From contig BSBN01000187.1 of assembly GCA_027924645.1 (NCBI GenBank), positions 17,936,001 through 18,000,000 on the forward strand: a stretch of DNA of 64,000 nucleotides, in the 5' to 3' direction. The notes beneath the pieces were generated by a model. That model saw only the letters and a program-made list of their open reading frames with translations. It was not told where the DNA came from and ran no database searches. Positions 23,401-33,263 of the stretch are shown piece after piece; the stretch's first letter is position 1, and each line of letters opens with the position of its first letter. The position numbers were made by a program, and so were the translations under genes. Source of the stretch: Cunninghamia lanceolata. Lineage: Eukaryota; Streptophyta; Pinopsida; Cupressales; Cupressaceae.

Positions 23401-24007
23401 AACACTGATTTCAGTAGTAAAATGACATGTAAACCTGGAAATATTTGCTAAAAAAATATCTCATTCACATAAAAGTAGTAATTTAAAAACTCAAGAAATT
23501 GTAAATAAGTGCTTTAGGATTTAACTGTGTGCAAGTTTTTTTTCTGATCACACTCCATGAAAGAAAAATACCATAACATATTAGGAAATACCATAACATA
23601 TAAGGAAATCCATACCAGAACTCTGGGTTTCCATCTTCAGGCCATACTTTATTTGACATTTCTTGAACTGAATCTAAATTAGGCAAGTTGTGGACGTCAA
23701 AGCTTATATTCCAAGGTGGAGGAGCTCTGTAAACAGAGGTGCTGACTCTTTCTTTAACTTCAGCAGGCATTGCACATAATTGCTGGATTTGAGACATGGC
23801 ATCTTCCAGAAGATCTACAGGTATTCCATGGTTCACAATATAGAAAAATCCCCATTCTTTGCAGGCTTCTCTCACTTTCCTAATCAATTCATGATCTTGG
23901 AGATGGTTTAATTCTTCACCATCAAATTCATACAGAAACTGTGAAATATCAATAACAGGAAAATCAACTTTCTCCACACTGGTTTGAAGAGACATGATTG
24001 GAATCAC
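11203..24007 (-). CDS. 2-oxoglutarate/Fe(II)-dependent dioxygenase, 3 exons, 325 aa
   Basis: Joining 24007-23616, 12199-11872 and 11460-11203 gives 978 nt, an unbroken 325-residue protein. The donors are GTATGG and GTTTGA; both acceptors end GCAG. The DIOX_N domain spans residues 14-115 (FPVIDIS, ACKEWGFFYIVNHGIP). The catalytic double-stranded beta helix spans about 175-285. Fe(II) ligands are His195, Asp197 (HTD) and His252 (SPHRV); Arg262 and Ser264 (HRIS) bind 2-oxoglutarate. This is a plant DOXC-type soluble oxygenase, the class that oxidises hormones and specialised metabolites. The substrate cannot be read from sequence; resemblance to GA-oxidase/DAO-type enzymes is general. Intron 1 is 11,416 bp and full of transposon remains; intron 2 is 411 bp. 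The ATG at 23995 is an alternative start. This is the only intact host gene in the window. Confidence 0.9.
11872..12199 (-). CDS. Dioxygenase exon 2 (HxD iron site)
   Basis: It encodes residues 132-240, including LASLGLD, SLRINSY, the HSHTDTS iron-binding motif, TILY and the GLQVLSKQGKWLDV strand, ending at NVGDSLK. The acceptor is TGGCAG at 12200-12205 and the donor GTTTGA begins at 11871. The intron phase is 0. Confidence 0.9.
13277..13620 (+). pseudogene. Receptor-like kinase catalytic-domain fragment
   Basis: Reading from 13277 gives FIIDFGLARNLAALDNHLTT, then GAPSYVPPKY and GNVYSFGI. These are kinase subdomains VII (DFG), VIII (normally GAPGYVPPEY) and IX (normally GDVYSFG). Three in-frame stops lie between them. 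After a frameshift, 13458-13552 reads NFSDGSVEWVHLAFENAQL and then ILDPTV, the usual RLK lobe after subdomain IX. Glu-to-Lys and Asp-to-Asn changes are G-to-A type. The fragment sits wholly inside the hAT-like element and opposite in strand to the host gene. Confidence 0.72.
13751..13869 (+). repeat. AT-rich tandem duplication inside the hAT-like element
   Basis: A unit of about 58-61 bp (AAATTTTAAC, then AATAATAAATAATAAATATT, then AATTATTAATT) occurs twice back to back. Confidence 0.75.
15280..15715 (+). repeat. Minisatellite of TGACTAGCTC-type units in intron 1
   Basis: About a dozen degenerate units of roughly 35-40 bp share the words GTGACTAGCTCATGCA, then ACACATCACA or ACAACACATA, then CACA. 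Spacing varies, and adjacent units alternate between -TGCATAGAACACA and -CACATGCATCACA variants, suggesting a higher-order two-unit repeat. No coding potential. Confidence 0.85.
15700..17460 (+). repeat. Approx. 290-bp repeated segment interrupted by solo LTR B
   Basis: The sequence around 15708-15878 (AGCTGGCAAGAAGGAAGAGG, then CATCCCATCTTACACC, CCATCCTTTTTC and ACTATAATGACAAGA) recurs at about 17228-17395. Flanking CATACTACTTG-GTCATCA and GTAAGTGTAACAACA words occur after both. It is a direct duplication, and the first copy is split by the LTR. Confidence 0.75.
15879..17103 (+). mobile_element. Solo LTR B in intron 1 with perfect 5-bp duplication
   Basis: The 1225-bp element begins TGTAATGTCCCC and ends GGTTATTACA, with matching termini TGTAAT/ATTACA. 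It is flanked by CAAGA on both sides (15874-15878 and 17104-17108). A clear TATA box (TATAAAAAGG, 16307-16316) sits about 430 bp in, as in an LTR promoter. No internal coding region is present. It interrupts a local repeat whose second copy is intact at about 17230-17400, which independently shows the insertion. Start and end resemble solo LTR A, so they may be one broad family. Confidence 0.85.
17560..17900 (+). repeat. Minisatellite, five units of about 65-72 bp
   Basis: Units begin near 17566, 17628, 17693, 17765 and 17831 with GTAGCTCCTGACAT-like words, followed by TCACCTTCATGCTACTAGTG and alternating CTAAACTGCAC or CCCTAAGGTAC endings. The alternation suggests a dimeric repeat. Confidence 0.75.
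18000..22260. other. Intron 1 interior, no gene recognised
   Basis: The DNA is AT-rich with short, codon-random frames. Weak frames on both strands at 18713-19085 show no domain. A pyrimidine/G-run patch near 20750-20820 and a TATG/ACAT-rich simple repeat at 21420-21540 are the only visible structures. Confidence 0.6.
21420..21540 (+). repeat. TATGTACATA-type simple repeat
   Basis: Alternating TATG, TACA and ATAT words fill this stretch and create a spurious Tyr/Ile-rich frame. Confidence 0.75.
22290..22715 (-). pseudogene. PPR protein (PLS-type) pseudogene fragment
   Basis: Minus-strand reading gives GEKCGSIDQARELFDKMPQ (the helix pair of a P/L/S motif). It then gives, in shifted frames, a GYVQNGFVEKALE-like stretch and QIGAWKEGMD-HQNIIEKGIS, the pattern of plant PLS-class pentatricopeptide proteins that edit organelle RNA. 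Stops, frameshifts and a 78-bp tandem duplication break it. It lies in intron 1 in the same orientation as the dioxygenase, and no exon role is apparent. Confidence 0.65.
22427..22582 (+). repeat. 78-bp tandem duplication within the PPR pseudogene
   Basis: Two adjacent copies, 22427-22504 and 22505-22582, begin GC(A/G)CACGCAGGCAGGATGCTG and end CATTTTGAACATAT. They differ at only about two positions, so the duplication is recent. Confidence 0.93.
23616..24007 (-). CDS. Dioxygenase exon 1 (DIOX_N domain)
   Basis: It encodes residues 1-130 plus two bases of codon 131. The open frame reads on past the donor, but the continuation (YGFPYMLWYFLICYG) is hydrophobic intron translation and not family-like. 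Splicing after TTCTG, with the next exon starting CGAG, restores Cys131-Glu132 in frame. Confidence 0.9.
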
Positions 24008-24067
24008 AAGAGAAAAATACAGCAGATTTATTTCTTAGTAGACAAAACAAGTGTATTCTTAAGACGA

Positions 24068-24118
24068 TTAGGGTTTGTGTATTACAGGATAGAGATGGAA
24101 TCTTTAGGCCTCACGTCA
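24068..24118 (-). promoter_or_regulatory. Telo-box-like and ACGT-core words upstream of the dioxygenase
   Basis: AAACCCTAA (24068-24076, minus) lies about 65 bp upstream of the first ATG, and the bZIP-type palindrome TGACGTGA (24111-24118) about 105 bp upstream. Both are common plant promoter words. No convincing TATA box was seen, so this is only a candidate proximal promoter. Confidence 0.3.
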
Positions 24119-24119
24119 T

Positions 24120-25926
24120 GATCACTTCAAAAATGGGAATCTCTAATTGTTTATTGTTTAAATAATTTTTTCATGGAAGGGCATCTCTATACAAGGCAGA
24201 TTTAAATTTTTTAGGAGCATTTTAAAACAAATAGTACCATGAATTTTGTAATTGCAGGTAACAAACTTTAAGTTCAAAGATTTATGGAAGCTTGTGGTTT
24301 CATGAGGTTTTTAGTTTAATAGAGATTTTTTTACACCTTAAAAATAAAAAGATATAAATTATCAAACAAAAAAATTTACCTCCAAAATATTTTCTAATAA
24401 ATGGAAGGGTAGAAAAATCCTTAAGTTGGAGGAAAGTTTTAGCGCCACCTCAAATGCACCGGCTCAAAATCAACCACTTAAAAAATAGTTGCTCCTATTT
24501 TAAAGGAAAAGATTCTAATTTATGTTGTAGCAATTTTTTTTTAATGACAGTTATCTATTCAATATTACCTTTAAAATACTATGACATATATTGGTATAAA
24601 TAAATTATATAAAGGCCAAATATATATCATCATAATCCTATATAAATTTTGACAGTTTGTCCAAAATCTCTCCTTTCATATGATACAATCTTTTCAAAAT
24701 TTCAGTTGTATTTTACAACTAAAATGCCTTAATACATCTATACAACTGTCAAATTTTAGCCCTGATGGGACCCTTTCCTTATGACGCTTTGTTATATTTT
24801 TTGGCATTAGCTAGAAATATATTAAATATTAGAAATGTCGAATAATTTTAAACTAAAGATATCATTGTCACATCTTTTAAAGGGCCTATTTTAATTGTTT
24901 ATGATGATAGATTTAATAGTATTTTTGGTGTAATGTGATTAAAATTTATTAAATATTAAAATTATAGAGTAATTTTAAATTCAGGGTATTATTGTTACAT
25001 TTTTCAAGGGATCTTAATTATGTATGGTGGTGATTTAATTGTATTTTATGTGTAATGTGATTAGAATGGAAGTTTGTCCTTTACGTTATGTATGTTATGA
25101 TTATTGTACGTATGTATTAGTATCTTTATTTATAACAAAGATATTATTTGCAATGTAGGAATTTTTTTTCCCTCAAAATATTAGTTTGATGATGAGAATT
25201 AGAGTGACTATTCTAATTGATTTTTTCAAGTGAGTTCCCCTATGGATAATGGTTTGGGGAGGAGTCTTCCCTCAACCCCTCGGCCCCCTCCCCCCACACC
25301 CCTCCCTTCCCTAATTCTATCCTTTTGTGATGATCTATACAAAATACCCACTTTTGAGATGGCAAAGCCTCATAATCAATCTACTTGCAAACCCTTAAGA
25401 ATGGGAAAATTGGACTAAAAAAATGAAAATAATTATCTTAATGTTGTCGATGGTTTACTAGTTGAGACCTTGGACAAAGAAGGATTAAATGATGGGATTG
25501 TAGTCTTTCAAAATAAATCCCTAATTTGTCATTTCATGGGAGTCAGACTTCAATTAGAAGCAAATGAAACTTAGGTAGCCAAAACTAGAACATTAAAGGT
25601 TAAGTGAATATAAGCTTCTACCAAAATGGTATTTCCTTGTTGTTTCCTCTTTTCAAGAGGATAGTGGTCAAATATTTTATTGAGGTCCTTGGTTCTTCGA
25701 TGGAGCAAGACTTGTCATGAAGCCTTAGCATATGTTTTTGGCTAGATGAAGAGTTAGCTTCCTCTACCCCTATTTGGGTAAGGCTTGTTGACAAGAAAAT
25801 GTAGACCAAGAGTGTCAATTTAACTGTGTTGTAGTAATTACCCCAATGTGATGCATAAGGAGAAGATAATATATGTCGTAGATTACAAATAGAACTAACA
25901 AAAAATATGCATATATTCATATATAT
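24120..25926. other. AT-rich upstream DNA, nothing recognised
   Basis: No gene or complete element is seen. A C-rich run (about 25278-25310) breaks the AT-rich composition. Confidence 0.55.
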
Positions 25927-26814
25927 TATTTAGTGGAAAATTGGATTCGTTAATCTTTTGTGGTTTAGATGTTTAAATCCACCTCTCGACTATACATTGA
26001 AGGATCTAGGGTTGAATGGAAAGCATTATCCTTTGTCCATCTTTTCTTCAGATCCTGAATCCCTGATGTCTTTCCAGCCTTCCTGCAACTCCACTTTTCC
26101 AGGATGCGATACCTGTAACCTATAATCACAAGACTTGGTTTGGGGGTTGTGGTGTTTAGAGGTTTGTCTCAGTCAAACCCCGAAGGACACTTAAGTCTCC
26201 GAACATTGTTGTCAAATAAAGAGGGCATGCCCTTGTGAGGCAGAAGCCAAAAACTAAAGGAAACAATAACAAAAACACAATATTATGTCACCTTGTAGTG
26301 AATCTTTCATGGAGGAAAATGCTCTTCATGCCATGAAGGAATTGATGCTCAAATCTACAAATATCAACACACAAAACACACAAGTCTACTCTTGCCACAC
26401 AATAGAAAGCGTTGAGTCACCTTGAGAACACTTGAACATCACAATTGCCATCTAGTTTACAAATGAATGCCTACACATGCTTATATATGCATCTACAAGT
26501 ACTCCCGCCAAGATATTTGAAATTCAAACTTACCGTGTCGACAAAGGGACCTAATAATTATCACTAACTGACACCCAGAAATTGAGGCTGACCTAAATTA
26601 GGGTAGGACTAAGGCACGGACGGCCAAGTCCTCCCCCTATTTTAGGAAGGGTACAACTCAAGGGGTCCTCCTAGGTCCGATTAGCCATGGGACTTAGGTC
26701 TCATTCCATCAAGATGCTAAAATTTGAACTAAAATGTCCTAAATGCACTCTAAAGACCCAAGAGCTAAACCTTATGAGGGAAAAGCCCCCAAGGGGACAT
26801 TTTTCGACGTTACA
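25927..26814 (-). repeat. 3' LTR of N1 (888 bp, internal deletion)
   Basis: It matches 31968-33212 along its length but lacks about 358 bp present there (32072-32429), with junction microhomology at C/CTTTG. The plus-strand start is TATTTAG where the partner has TGTTTAG, so one terminal base is mutated. A TATA-like TATATAA (minus) lies near 26480-26488. Confidence 0.9.
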
Positions 26815-26830
26815 TTTAGCCCCCACTTTA
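26815..26830 (-). other. Polypurine tract of N1
   Basis: Minus-strand TAAAGTGGGGGCTAAA directly precedes the LTR start TGTAACGTCG. The same tract occurs in N2 at 38174-38190. Confidence 0.88.
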
Positions 26831-27099
26831 ATGTATGTATAAATGTGAGGCCAATACATGCATTAAAGTAAGGTCACAAATACAACAAACACACCAAGCA
26901 CAGAGAAGACACGCTAATCACATGGAAAACAGTAACAGGCACGCAAAACATGGAGAAGGTAGTTACAGTCATGCAAAACACAGAGTAGATAGTTAATGCA
27001 TGGAAGACACATTAATGCATGGAAAATAGAAATGATATCTTTTCTTTTCTTTTTCTCGTATATATGAAATGCAAATGCAAGTACTGGAAAATACACAAA

Positions 27100-27256
27100 C
27101 CTCCCAAAATGCAGGAAGCACTACTCCAAGGTGCTGGTCTCTACCTATGGGGCAACACACATGCAATACACGCAGAACCTCCCAAAATGCACGAAGAACT
27201 ACTCAAAGGCATTGGTCTATGCATATGGGGCAACAAACATGCCATACAAAACAAGC
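27100..27256 (+). repeat. 78-bp tandem repeat in N1, two copies
   Basis: Units at 27100-27177 and 27178-27255 share CCTCCCAAAATGCA, GCATTGGTCT-type sequence and ATGGGGCAACA. Related CTCTATAGAGGGCTT words follow to about 27560. This interior looks like a non-coding packaging or size-filler region. Confidence 0.75.
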
Positions 27257-27559
27257 ACGCCAAAACACACACACTTGAAGATACAGCAGACAAGCAATGG
27301 TGTGTTCCCTATTTCTAGGCTCATCACCATATCAGGCACATTACAAGCACACACCAATGATTGGGCTTCGCCACAACAATCATCAAAGACATGCTTAAGG
27401 GTTGAGTTAGTCATAGAACTGCTCCCTGTCTCTGCAGAGGACTTTTGAAAATGACAGGATGATGCAGTCTGCTCTGAGAAATACATCCTCGCCTCCGTAG
27501 AGGGCTTAAGAAAAAGGATATGCTTGATATCCCGCCTCTATAGAGGGCTTATATGATTG

Positions 27560-29400
27560 ATTGATTGATTGTGAACAAACTCAGGATGCACGATACACTA
27601 CTCGGGTGCAGGTCTATGCATCTAAGGTCAAACACATTGCTAACATCTATAACAGACAACTTACCTTATATGCCCCCACCTTAAGGTGGTTGATATCAGT
27701 TATCAATATCAAGCACGTTAAGGTAGGAAGAAAACACACAAGGGAACATCGACTTTTGCAAAGCCCATGCCCCCCGGAGGTGACATGTACTTTACGATCG
27801 CCAAATGTTCCCACAAACACATCCCTACAAGAAACATGATAAACAACAACATCAATGCATATGATTAACCATACAAAGAGCCAAGGTTATACAACAAATT
27901 TAGAGTTCGAGGATAACCAGGGGCTATATCACAAAGCTCTCTAAATCGAGTATTGCCAAGGCTAGATTCAAAGGCAAACAAAGGTGCATAGAGCAACAGT
28001 ATTGTTAAGGTTTGTAAATGCGATAGAAACATTATCAAATTCACTACACGAAAAGCACGCGTGCTTCCACTAGCCAAGAATTAGATAAGATATACAACCC
28101 CATCATCATATTAGGAACTATAGTCCATTTTTTTATTATTCTTGAAAGGGACACTAGGTCTGCATCAGTATAAATGTTTGTCGTCATCTGCCCGCTAGAT
28201 GGAAACACTAGAGGAAGGGAAATAATAAATAAGAGAGGAGAATCAAGTGTCTTAGGGACGGTCACGTAGGAGGGTGCCTAGGGCCATTAACCCCAAACCC
28301 CATTAAGCCCAAACCCCATGGACATAATTAGGAAGATTAGTTGGTTACCCCAGCTGCCTCCCACCCACCCTTAGGTTTGATTCCCTTTGGATAGATGATT
28401 GAATAGCTATAGAGCGAATGCTTTAAAGTTCTATTTTTCTGGATTAGATTGCTCGAAGTCTCCACCTAAACCACTATCATCCGGGTGGGAGGGAGAGGTA
28501 GCCCCAGGTGGGAATAAGAAGCAGATGCCCGGATTGAAGCGAGGGAGATCGGTAGGGCTATTCATTCGTATTGCATATAGAATATAGAACTATTTATTTG
28601 CATTGCATATAGAATATAGAACTATGGAAAGAGGATTTGCCTGTTCACAGTAGGGCATATGGAATATAGATCATAGATTAGATCTATTTGCCCGAACTAT
28701 AGTTCACCCTGAGCGATTTGTCGATCAGCAAATGTATACTTTCTGCTTTATATCATATTGCGCAATCACCCAAAGAGGAATATTGTATCATAGGGGGCCC
28801 AACTATAGTTGAGAAGAGGTGGGGTGATTGAATGCCCCAGATGAGAACCCTAGATTAGATAATCACCCCGAGTGACAGTCACCTCGAATGTGGCCCCCTA
28901 TGCCTATGACATAATGGGATAGGGAGATCAGCCCAGATATCATAATGCGGAGGAGCCCAATGGATGTTGTGTCAAATGATCAGTCCATATCCATATATAG
29001 GGAATGTCGTGATGATCACCCCGTAGGTGGAGAAGAACGATGTCGATTGGAGATCACCCCGACTGAATTCAAGTATTCTGTAATCGCCATCTGTCGGTCA
29101 CCTATTAGGGAAGAGGCGGATCACCCCGAAGGTTATCGAATGAACGGCGCCCCCAAGTCACCAACCACGATGCTATGTTTGTAAGACAACACACAATGAA
29201 ATCAAAGAGAGACAATATAGAAGGATGATGATACAAATAGAAGAAGGTCACAACAGAGGCAGTCTCTTGGTATCTTGAACCTTATGGGAGAATTTGAGGT
29301 CATCCTAGGGGGCCTAAACAAGACATAACACATCACAGGGGAAGCACATCACGAGAGAGATAAAGGGTTAGAGATACTTACCTATAGGGCCCCTTCTGGG
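27560..29400. other. Non-coding interior of N1
   Basis: Part of it (27690-27790) is homologous in opposite orientation to N2 37115-37235, sharing GGGGGCATGGGCTTTG and TTAACGTGCTTGAT-type words. 28565-28625 carries a 36-bp tandem repeat (GCATATAGAATATAGAACTA). The word ATCACCCCG recurs at about 28862, 29014, 29052 and 29119. Confidence 0.6.
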
Positions 29401-30511
29401 CTAGAAATTATCTATAAGCAAATCGTCGTTGTCATCATCCCATTCCCTAATGATGGAGGATAGTGGGACACATGGTACCATATCCAAATTCATATCGTGT
29501 TCATCATGTTGTTCATCTTTAGGATTGTCTTTGTTTGGTTGAATGTTAGGATCAATGTTTTCTTGTTGAGAGGCAAGGTTTATAGCATATTCTTGTCTTC
29601 TTCTCCTTCTTTCTCTTGCTTTTCTATTTCATTTTGTTTTACCACTTATCTTTTGTAAGATAGGGCTATTCTCTTTCATAGGCTTGTGCAAATAAGAAGA
29701 TGAAGCACCGGGATCAAACCTCATTTGTCGCGGTGGAACACTTTGTTGTTGACAACAATCTCCCGATCCTTGTAAGGATTTCAGGGGAGGAACCTCAGCA
29801 TAGGGACCTTGTCCTTTTGGTCTAAAGTTCTCTTCACATGTGGGTTGTTTCTCTTTTGTCATTTCTTGTGTAGGAGGATTAGGTATCGGATGTAATAGTT
29901 TCTCCTTGTAATTTCTATAGCTCAAGAATGTAAAGTCCATTCGTTGCTCTATTTGTCACTAGTATGTTTGTTACAAAAGTAATCTAATGTGAAGTGTTGT
30001 GTAATTGAAGGTTTGTATGTATTTCGATGAATGCCATGCACTTGTCTGTTCAAAGGAAATTTAACGCATTTATAAATAGTTGAAGGAACTGCTTTCATAA
30101 CCTTTAACCAAGGGATTCCAAGTTTTATGTCAAAGGAATCATAATCAGGAGTAATATCAAACCATTTCTCAACATGCTTCTCAAATACAGTTACTATCAA
30201 TGATATCTTACCCAGTGGTTTCTTTAAAGCTCTCGTATGTGTCTTAATCATCAAGTTTGAAGGGTTATAAGGGCCTTGTATTAATTGATTCGAAAAGAGG
30301 ATTTTTCAGTGGCAACATTAGTCATGCAATTAGGATCAATCAGAGTTCCCTCCACATTATTTCCCATTATCTAAATGGTGATGTAAAGAGGTCCTTCGGA
30401 ATCACCGATTGTTCTATCATGAAGAGTGAAGACAAATTTGGGTTCAGGAACCTTTCTTTTCATGTAAGGTCTAGGAGGGAACCTATTGTTGCTGTTATGA
30501 TTAGAGTCCAT
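29401..30511 (-). pseudogene. Orphan ORF of N1 with retropepsin-like region
   Basis: Reading from the ATG at 30511: MDSNHNSNNRFPPR, then KRKVPEP and HDRTIGDSEGPLYIT; an active-site-like region GTLIDPNCMTNVATE; then FDIKLGIPWLKVMKAVPSTI. The last two resemble the two signature regions of gypsy aspartic proteases, but the catalytic D(S/T)G is replaced by DPN. After a variable Pro/Gln-rich part come a basic block (KQERRRRRQ type) and an acidic tail ending in DDDNDDLLIDNF. Stops and frameshifts break it. It is co-linear with N2 35157-36264 and almost the same length (1111 versus 1108 nt). Probably a derived protease or accessory protein; no RT follows. Confidence 0.62.
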
Positions 30512-30514
30512 GAT

Positions 30515-31950
30515 TTTATGCTCAAACTAATGCCAAATAAGATTTTGAAATCTTTTCAAAGTTGATGCAAAAGGTAAGAGCAAAAGTAGCCAAAAATGCT
30601 TGATTTTTTTTATGCTTTTTGAATGCAAATGAATGACACAAGGATGCTATGAGGATTTTAGTCAAGGAAATCAGGTTATATGACTGATATAAGTCCAAAA
30701 CAATAGTATAATCACTCTCAACACACTCTTGATGCAAATCCAAGATAATGTCAAGTCAAAATGTAGCGAAAATATGTCAAAATAGGCACTTTTTCACCAA
30801 AATTCAATGCAAAAGAGAATAACAAAGGGTGTTGTGAGGAAAATGATGATGGAAAGAAAATAATATTAGTAATAAGAGCCATTTGGTTCCAAAATACCCA
30901 ACACAACATGATTTTAGTGTAATTTAAGGTCAAACCCTAGTGAAATATAGCAAAAATAGGCTACTTTTCACAGTTTTTCAACTCCAAGACCTAGTAAAAG
31001 AGGTGTTGTAAGAAATTTTAGGAGGGAAATAAAATAATATCAATAATATTAGTCACCTCAATCCATCAAATTGATCACAACATGCTTGGAGTGCAAACTA
31101 GGTCAAACCCTAAAGCCATAATAGCCAAAATGTGTAGCTTTTTGCAAAATTTTCACTACAAGAGCCTGTTAAAAGGGTGTTGTGAAGCTTTTTATGAGGG
31201 GTATAAAATTATTACCCTGATAAAAGAAAATTAATGTGAAAGTATCTTTCACAACACTCTTGTGTTGCAAGTTTGGAGAGTCGATAAGGCCAATTTTAGA
31301 AAAAAATGTCATTTTTGAAGCCCTAGGTTTGAAATTTTAGAACAAATACCATGTGAATGATTTAATGTCTGATTTATGATGAAATTGACTTAGTATTAGA
31401 TCAGAAAATTATTTTTAATCTTAATTATGCAAAAGTCCCATGCAAATTTAATGAAAATGCACCAAAATTGCTAGTTTTTGTTGAAATTTTCAATGCAAAA
31501 ATGCAAATAATTTAAATTTAAATGCAAATTCACACTAAAATGCAAGACTATAGCCATATGCAAATTTGAATGAGCCTCTAAAATCAATAGAAAAATTTGA
31601 TAAAAGATTTTGCCTACAAACCCTAGATTTTGGAATTACTACGTTATCTAAAAATTGTCAAAATTTCCACAAAACCCTAGAAATTAAATGATGAAAATGC
31701 AAAGCAAGATTTTGAATTTTTGTATTTTTCTGTAGTTTATATCATATCTGATGCAAAAATCGTGAATTAGGAAAATTTAGGAAGAATTGACACAATTTAA
31801 TAAGCTCAACAATGCAACTTTTTTGTATTTTTCCAATTTTTCAATTTTTTAAAATTTTCTCAATGCAATAAGTTAAATGATCAAATGAATGAATGAAATC
31901 ATACCAAATCTATAGACAAACACTCAACAAGTTGCAATTTAAGTTCAAAT
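30515..31950. other. Leader region of N1, non-coding
   Basis: The DNA is AT-rich with several TTTTGCATTTT/AAATGCAAA and CAAACCCTAG words on the minus strand, at roughly regular spacing (about 30760, 30930, 31110). This suggests an old degenerate repeat of about 170 bp, including repeated AACACCTTT/TTTTCAC words. No ORF. Confidence 0.5.
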
Positions 31951-31964
31951 ACATGGGTTCACCA
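31951..31964 (-). other. Primer-binding-site-like sequence of N1
   Basis: Minus-strand TGGTGAACCCATGT lies three bases inside the LTR. N2 has TGGTAAACCCATG at the equivalent position, so it is a shared functional site. It does not match initiator tRNA-Met, and I cannot name the tRNA. Confidence 0.6.
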
Positions 31965-31967
31965 AAA

Positions 31968-33212
31968 TGTTTAGTGGAAAATTGGATTCGTTAATCTTTT
32001 ATGCTTTAGATGTTTAAATCCGCCTCTCCACTATACATTGAAGGATCTAGGGTCGAATGGCAAGCATTATCATACCCTAGAATCACTTTCAAATGTAAGG
32101 AAACTTGGATTAGGGAATTAATTATCAATTTTTCCTTCTCCTATGCTCAATTGACCATTAAAACCCTAATTATGCAAATACGACAACAAATTAATGAATT
32201 ACAGAAAAATTTCTTACAGACGGGAGTAAAATACCAAATTACAGAATACCTATTTTCAGGGTTCCAAAGAAAAACAGTTGGGGACACTGGAGCGGGTGCC
32301 CAAGTCCAAGGTACCCACTTTTTCAGGGAATCTGGACCTCCTTTAGACACTAATCAGCCCTGTAACTTTTATTTTCTAGAATCTACCTTCAGAGACACTA
32401 GAGCGAGAGACCCAGTCCCAGAAGTGCTCCTTTGTCCATATTTTCTTTAGATCCTGAATCCTTGATGTCTTTCCAGCCTTCCTGCAACTCCACTTTTCCT
32501 AGATGTGACACCTGTAACCTACAATCACAAGACTTGGTTTGGGGGTTGTGGTGTTTAAAGGTTTGCCTTAGTCAAACCTAGGAGGACACTTAAGTCTCTA
32601 AACACTATTGTTAGATAAAGAGGGCATGCCCTTGTGAGGCAAAGGCCAAAAACTAAAGGAAACAATAATAAAAACACAATATTATGTCACCTTGTAGTGA
32701 AGCTTTCATGGAGGAAGATACTCTTCATGCCATGAAGGAATTGATGCTCAAATCTATAAATATCAACACATAAAACACACAAGTCTGCTCTTGCCACACA
32801 ATAGAAAGCCTTGAATCACCTTGAGAACACTTAAACATCACAATTGCCATCTAGTTTACAAATGAATGCCTACACATGTTTATATATGCATCTACAAGCA
32901 CTCCTGCCAAGATATTTGAAATTCAAACTTACCGTGTCGGCAAAGGGACCTAATAACGGTCACTAACTGACACCCAAAAATTGAGGCTGCCCTAAAATAG
33001 GGTAGGATTAGGGTGCGAGCGCCCAAGTCCTCCCCCTATTTTAGGCAGGGTATAGCTCAAGGGGTCCTCCTAGGTCCTATTTGCCATGGGACTTAGGTCT
33101 CATTCCATCGGGATGCTAAAATATGAAATAAATGTCCTAAATGCACTCTAAAGACCCGAGAGCTAAACCTTATGAGAGAAAAGTCCCCAAGGGGACATTT
33201 TCTGACATTACA
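31968..33212 (-). repeat. 5' LTR of N1 (1245 bp)
   Basis: This is the full-length copy of 25927-26814. The plus-strand start is TGTTTAGTGG and the end is GACATTACA, followed by the TATAT duplication. It contains the 358 bp missing from the other LTR. Confidence 0.9.
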
Positions 33213-33263
33213 TATATATAATGGAGCATCCAATATCTTGATCTATTAATTTATATTTGTAAT

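Larger units (their letters stand above)
25927..33212 (-). mobile_element. N1: non-autonomous LTR retrotransposon, complete with TSD
   Basis: Two LTRs in direct repeat (25927-26814 and 31968-33212) flank 5.15 kb. The target duplication is TATAT (25922-25926 and 33213-33217). The polypurine tract (AAAGTGGGGGCTAAA on the minus strand) adjoins the left LTR and a primer-site-like TGGTGAACCCATG adjoins the right LTR, so the element reads right to left. The interior holds one degenerate ORF of about 370 codons (29401-30511) and repeats, but no RT, RNase H or integrase. It must have moved using enzymes from another element. Confidence 0.88.

Noticed and set aside
23483..23615. Continuation of the exon 1 frame to the stop at 23483 as the real C-terminus.
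   Set aside because: The extra residues are not dioxygenase-like, while the GTATGG donor rejoins exon 2 in frame and gives the full catalytic domain.
27019..27448. Three overlapping open frames of 69-105 codons as real proteins.
   Set aside because: They translate a 78-bp tandem repeat in different frames; no domain or codon bias is seen.
30257..30565. Plus-strand 102-codon frame in N1.
   Set aside because: It is antisense to the N-terminal part of the conserved orphan ORF.
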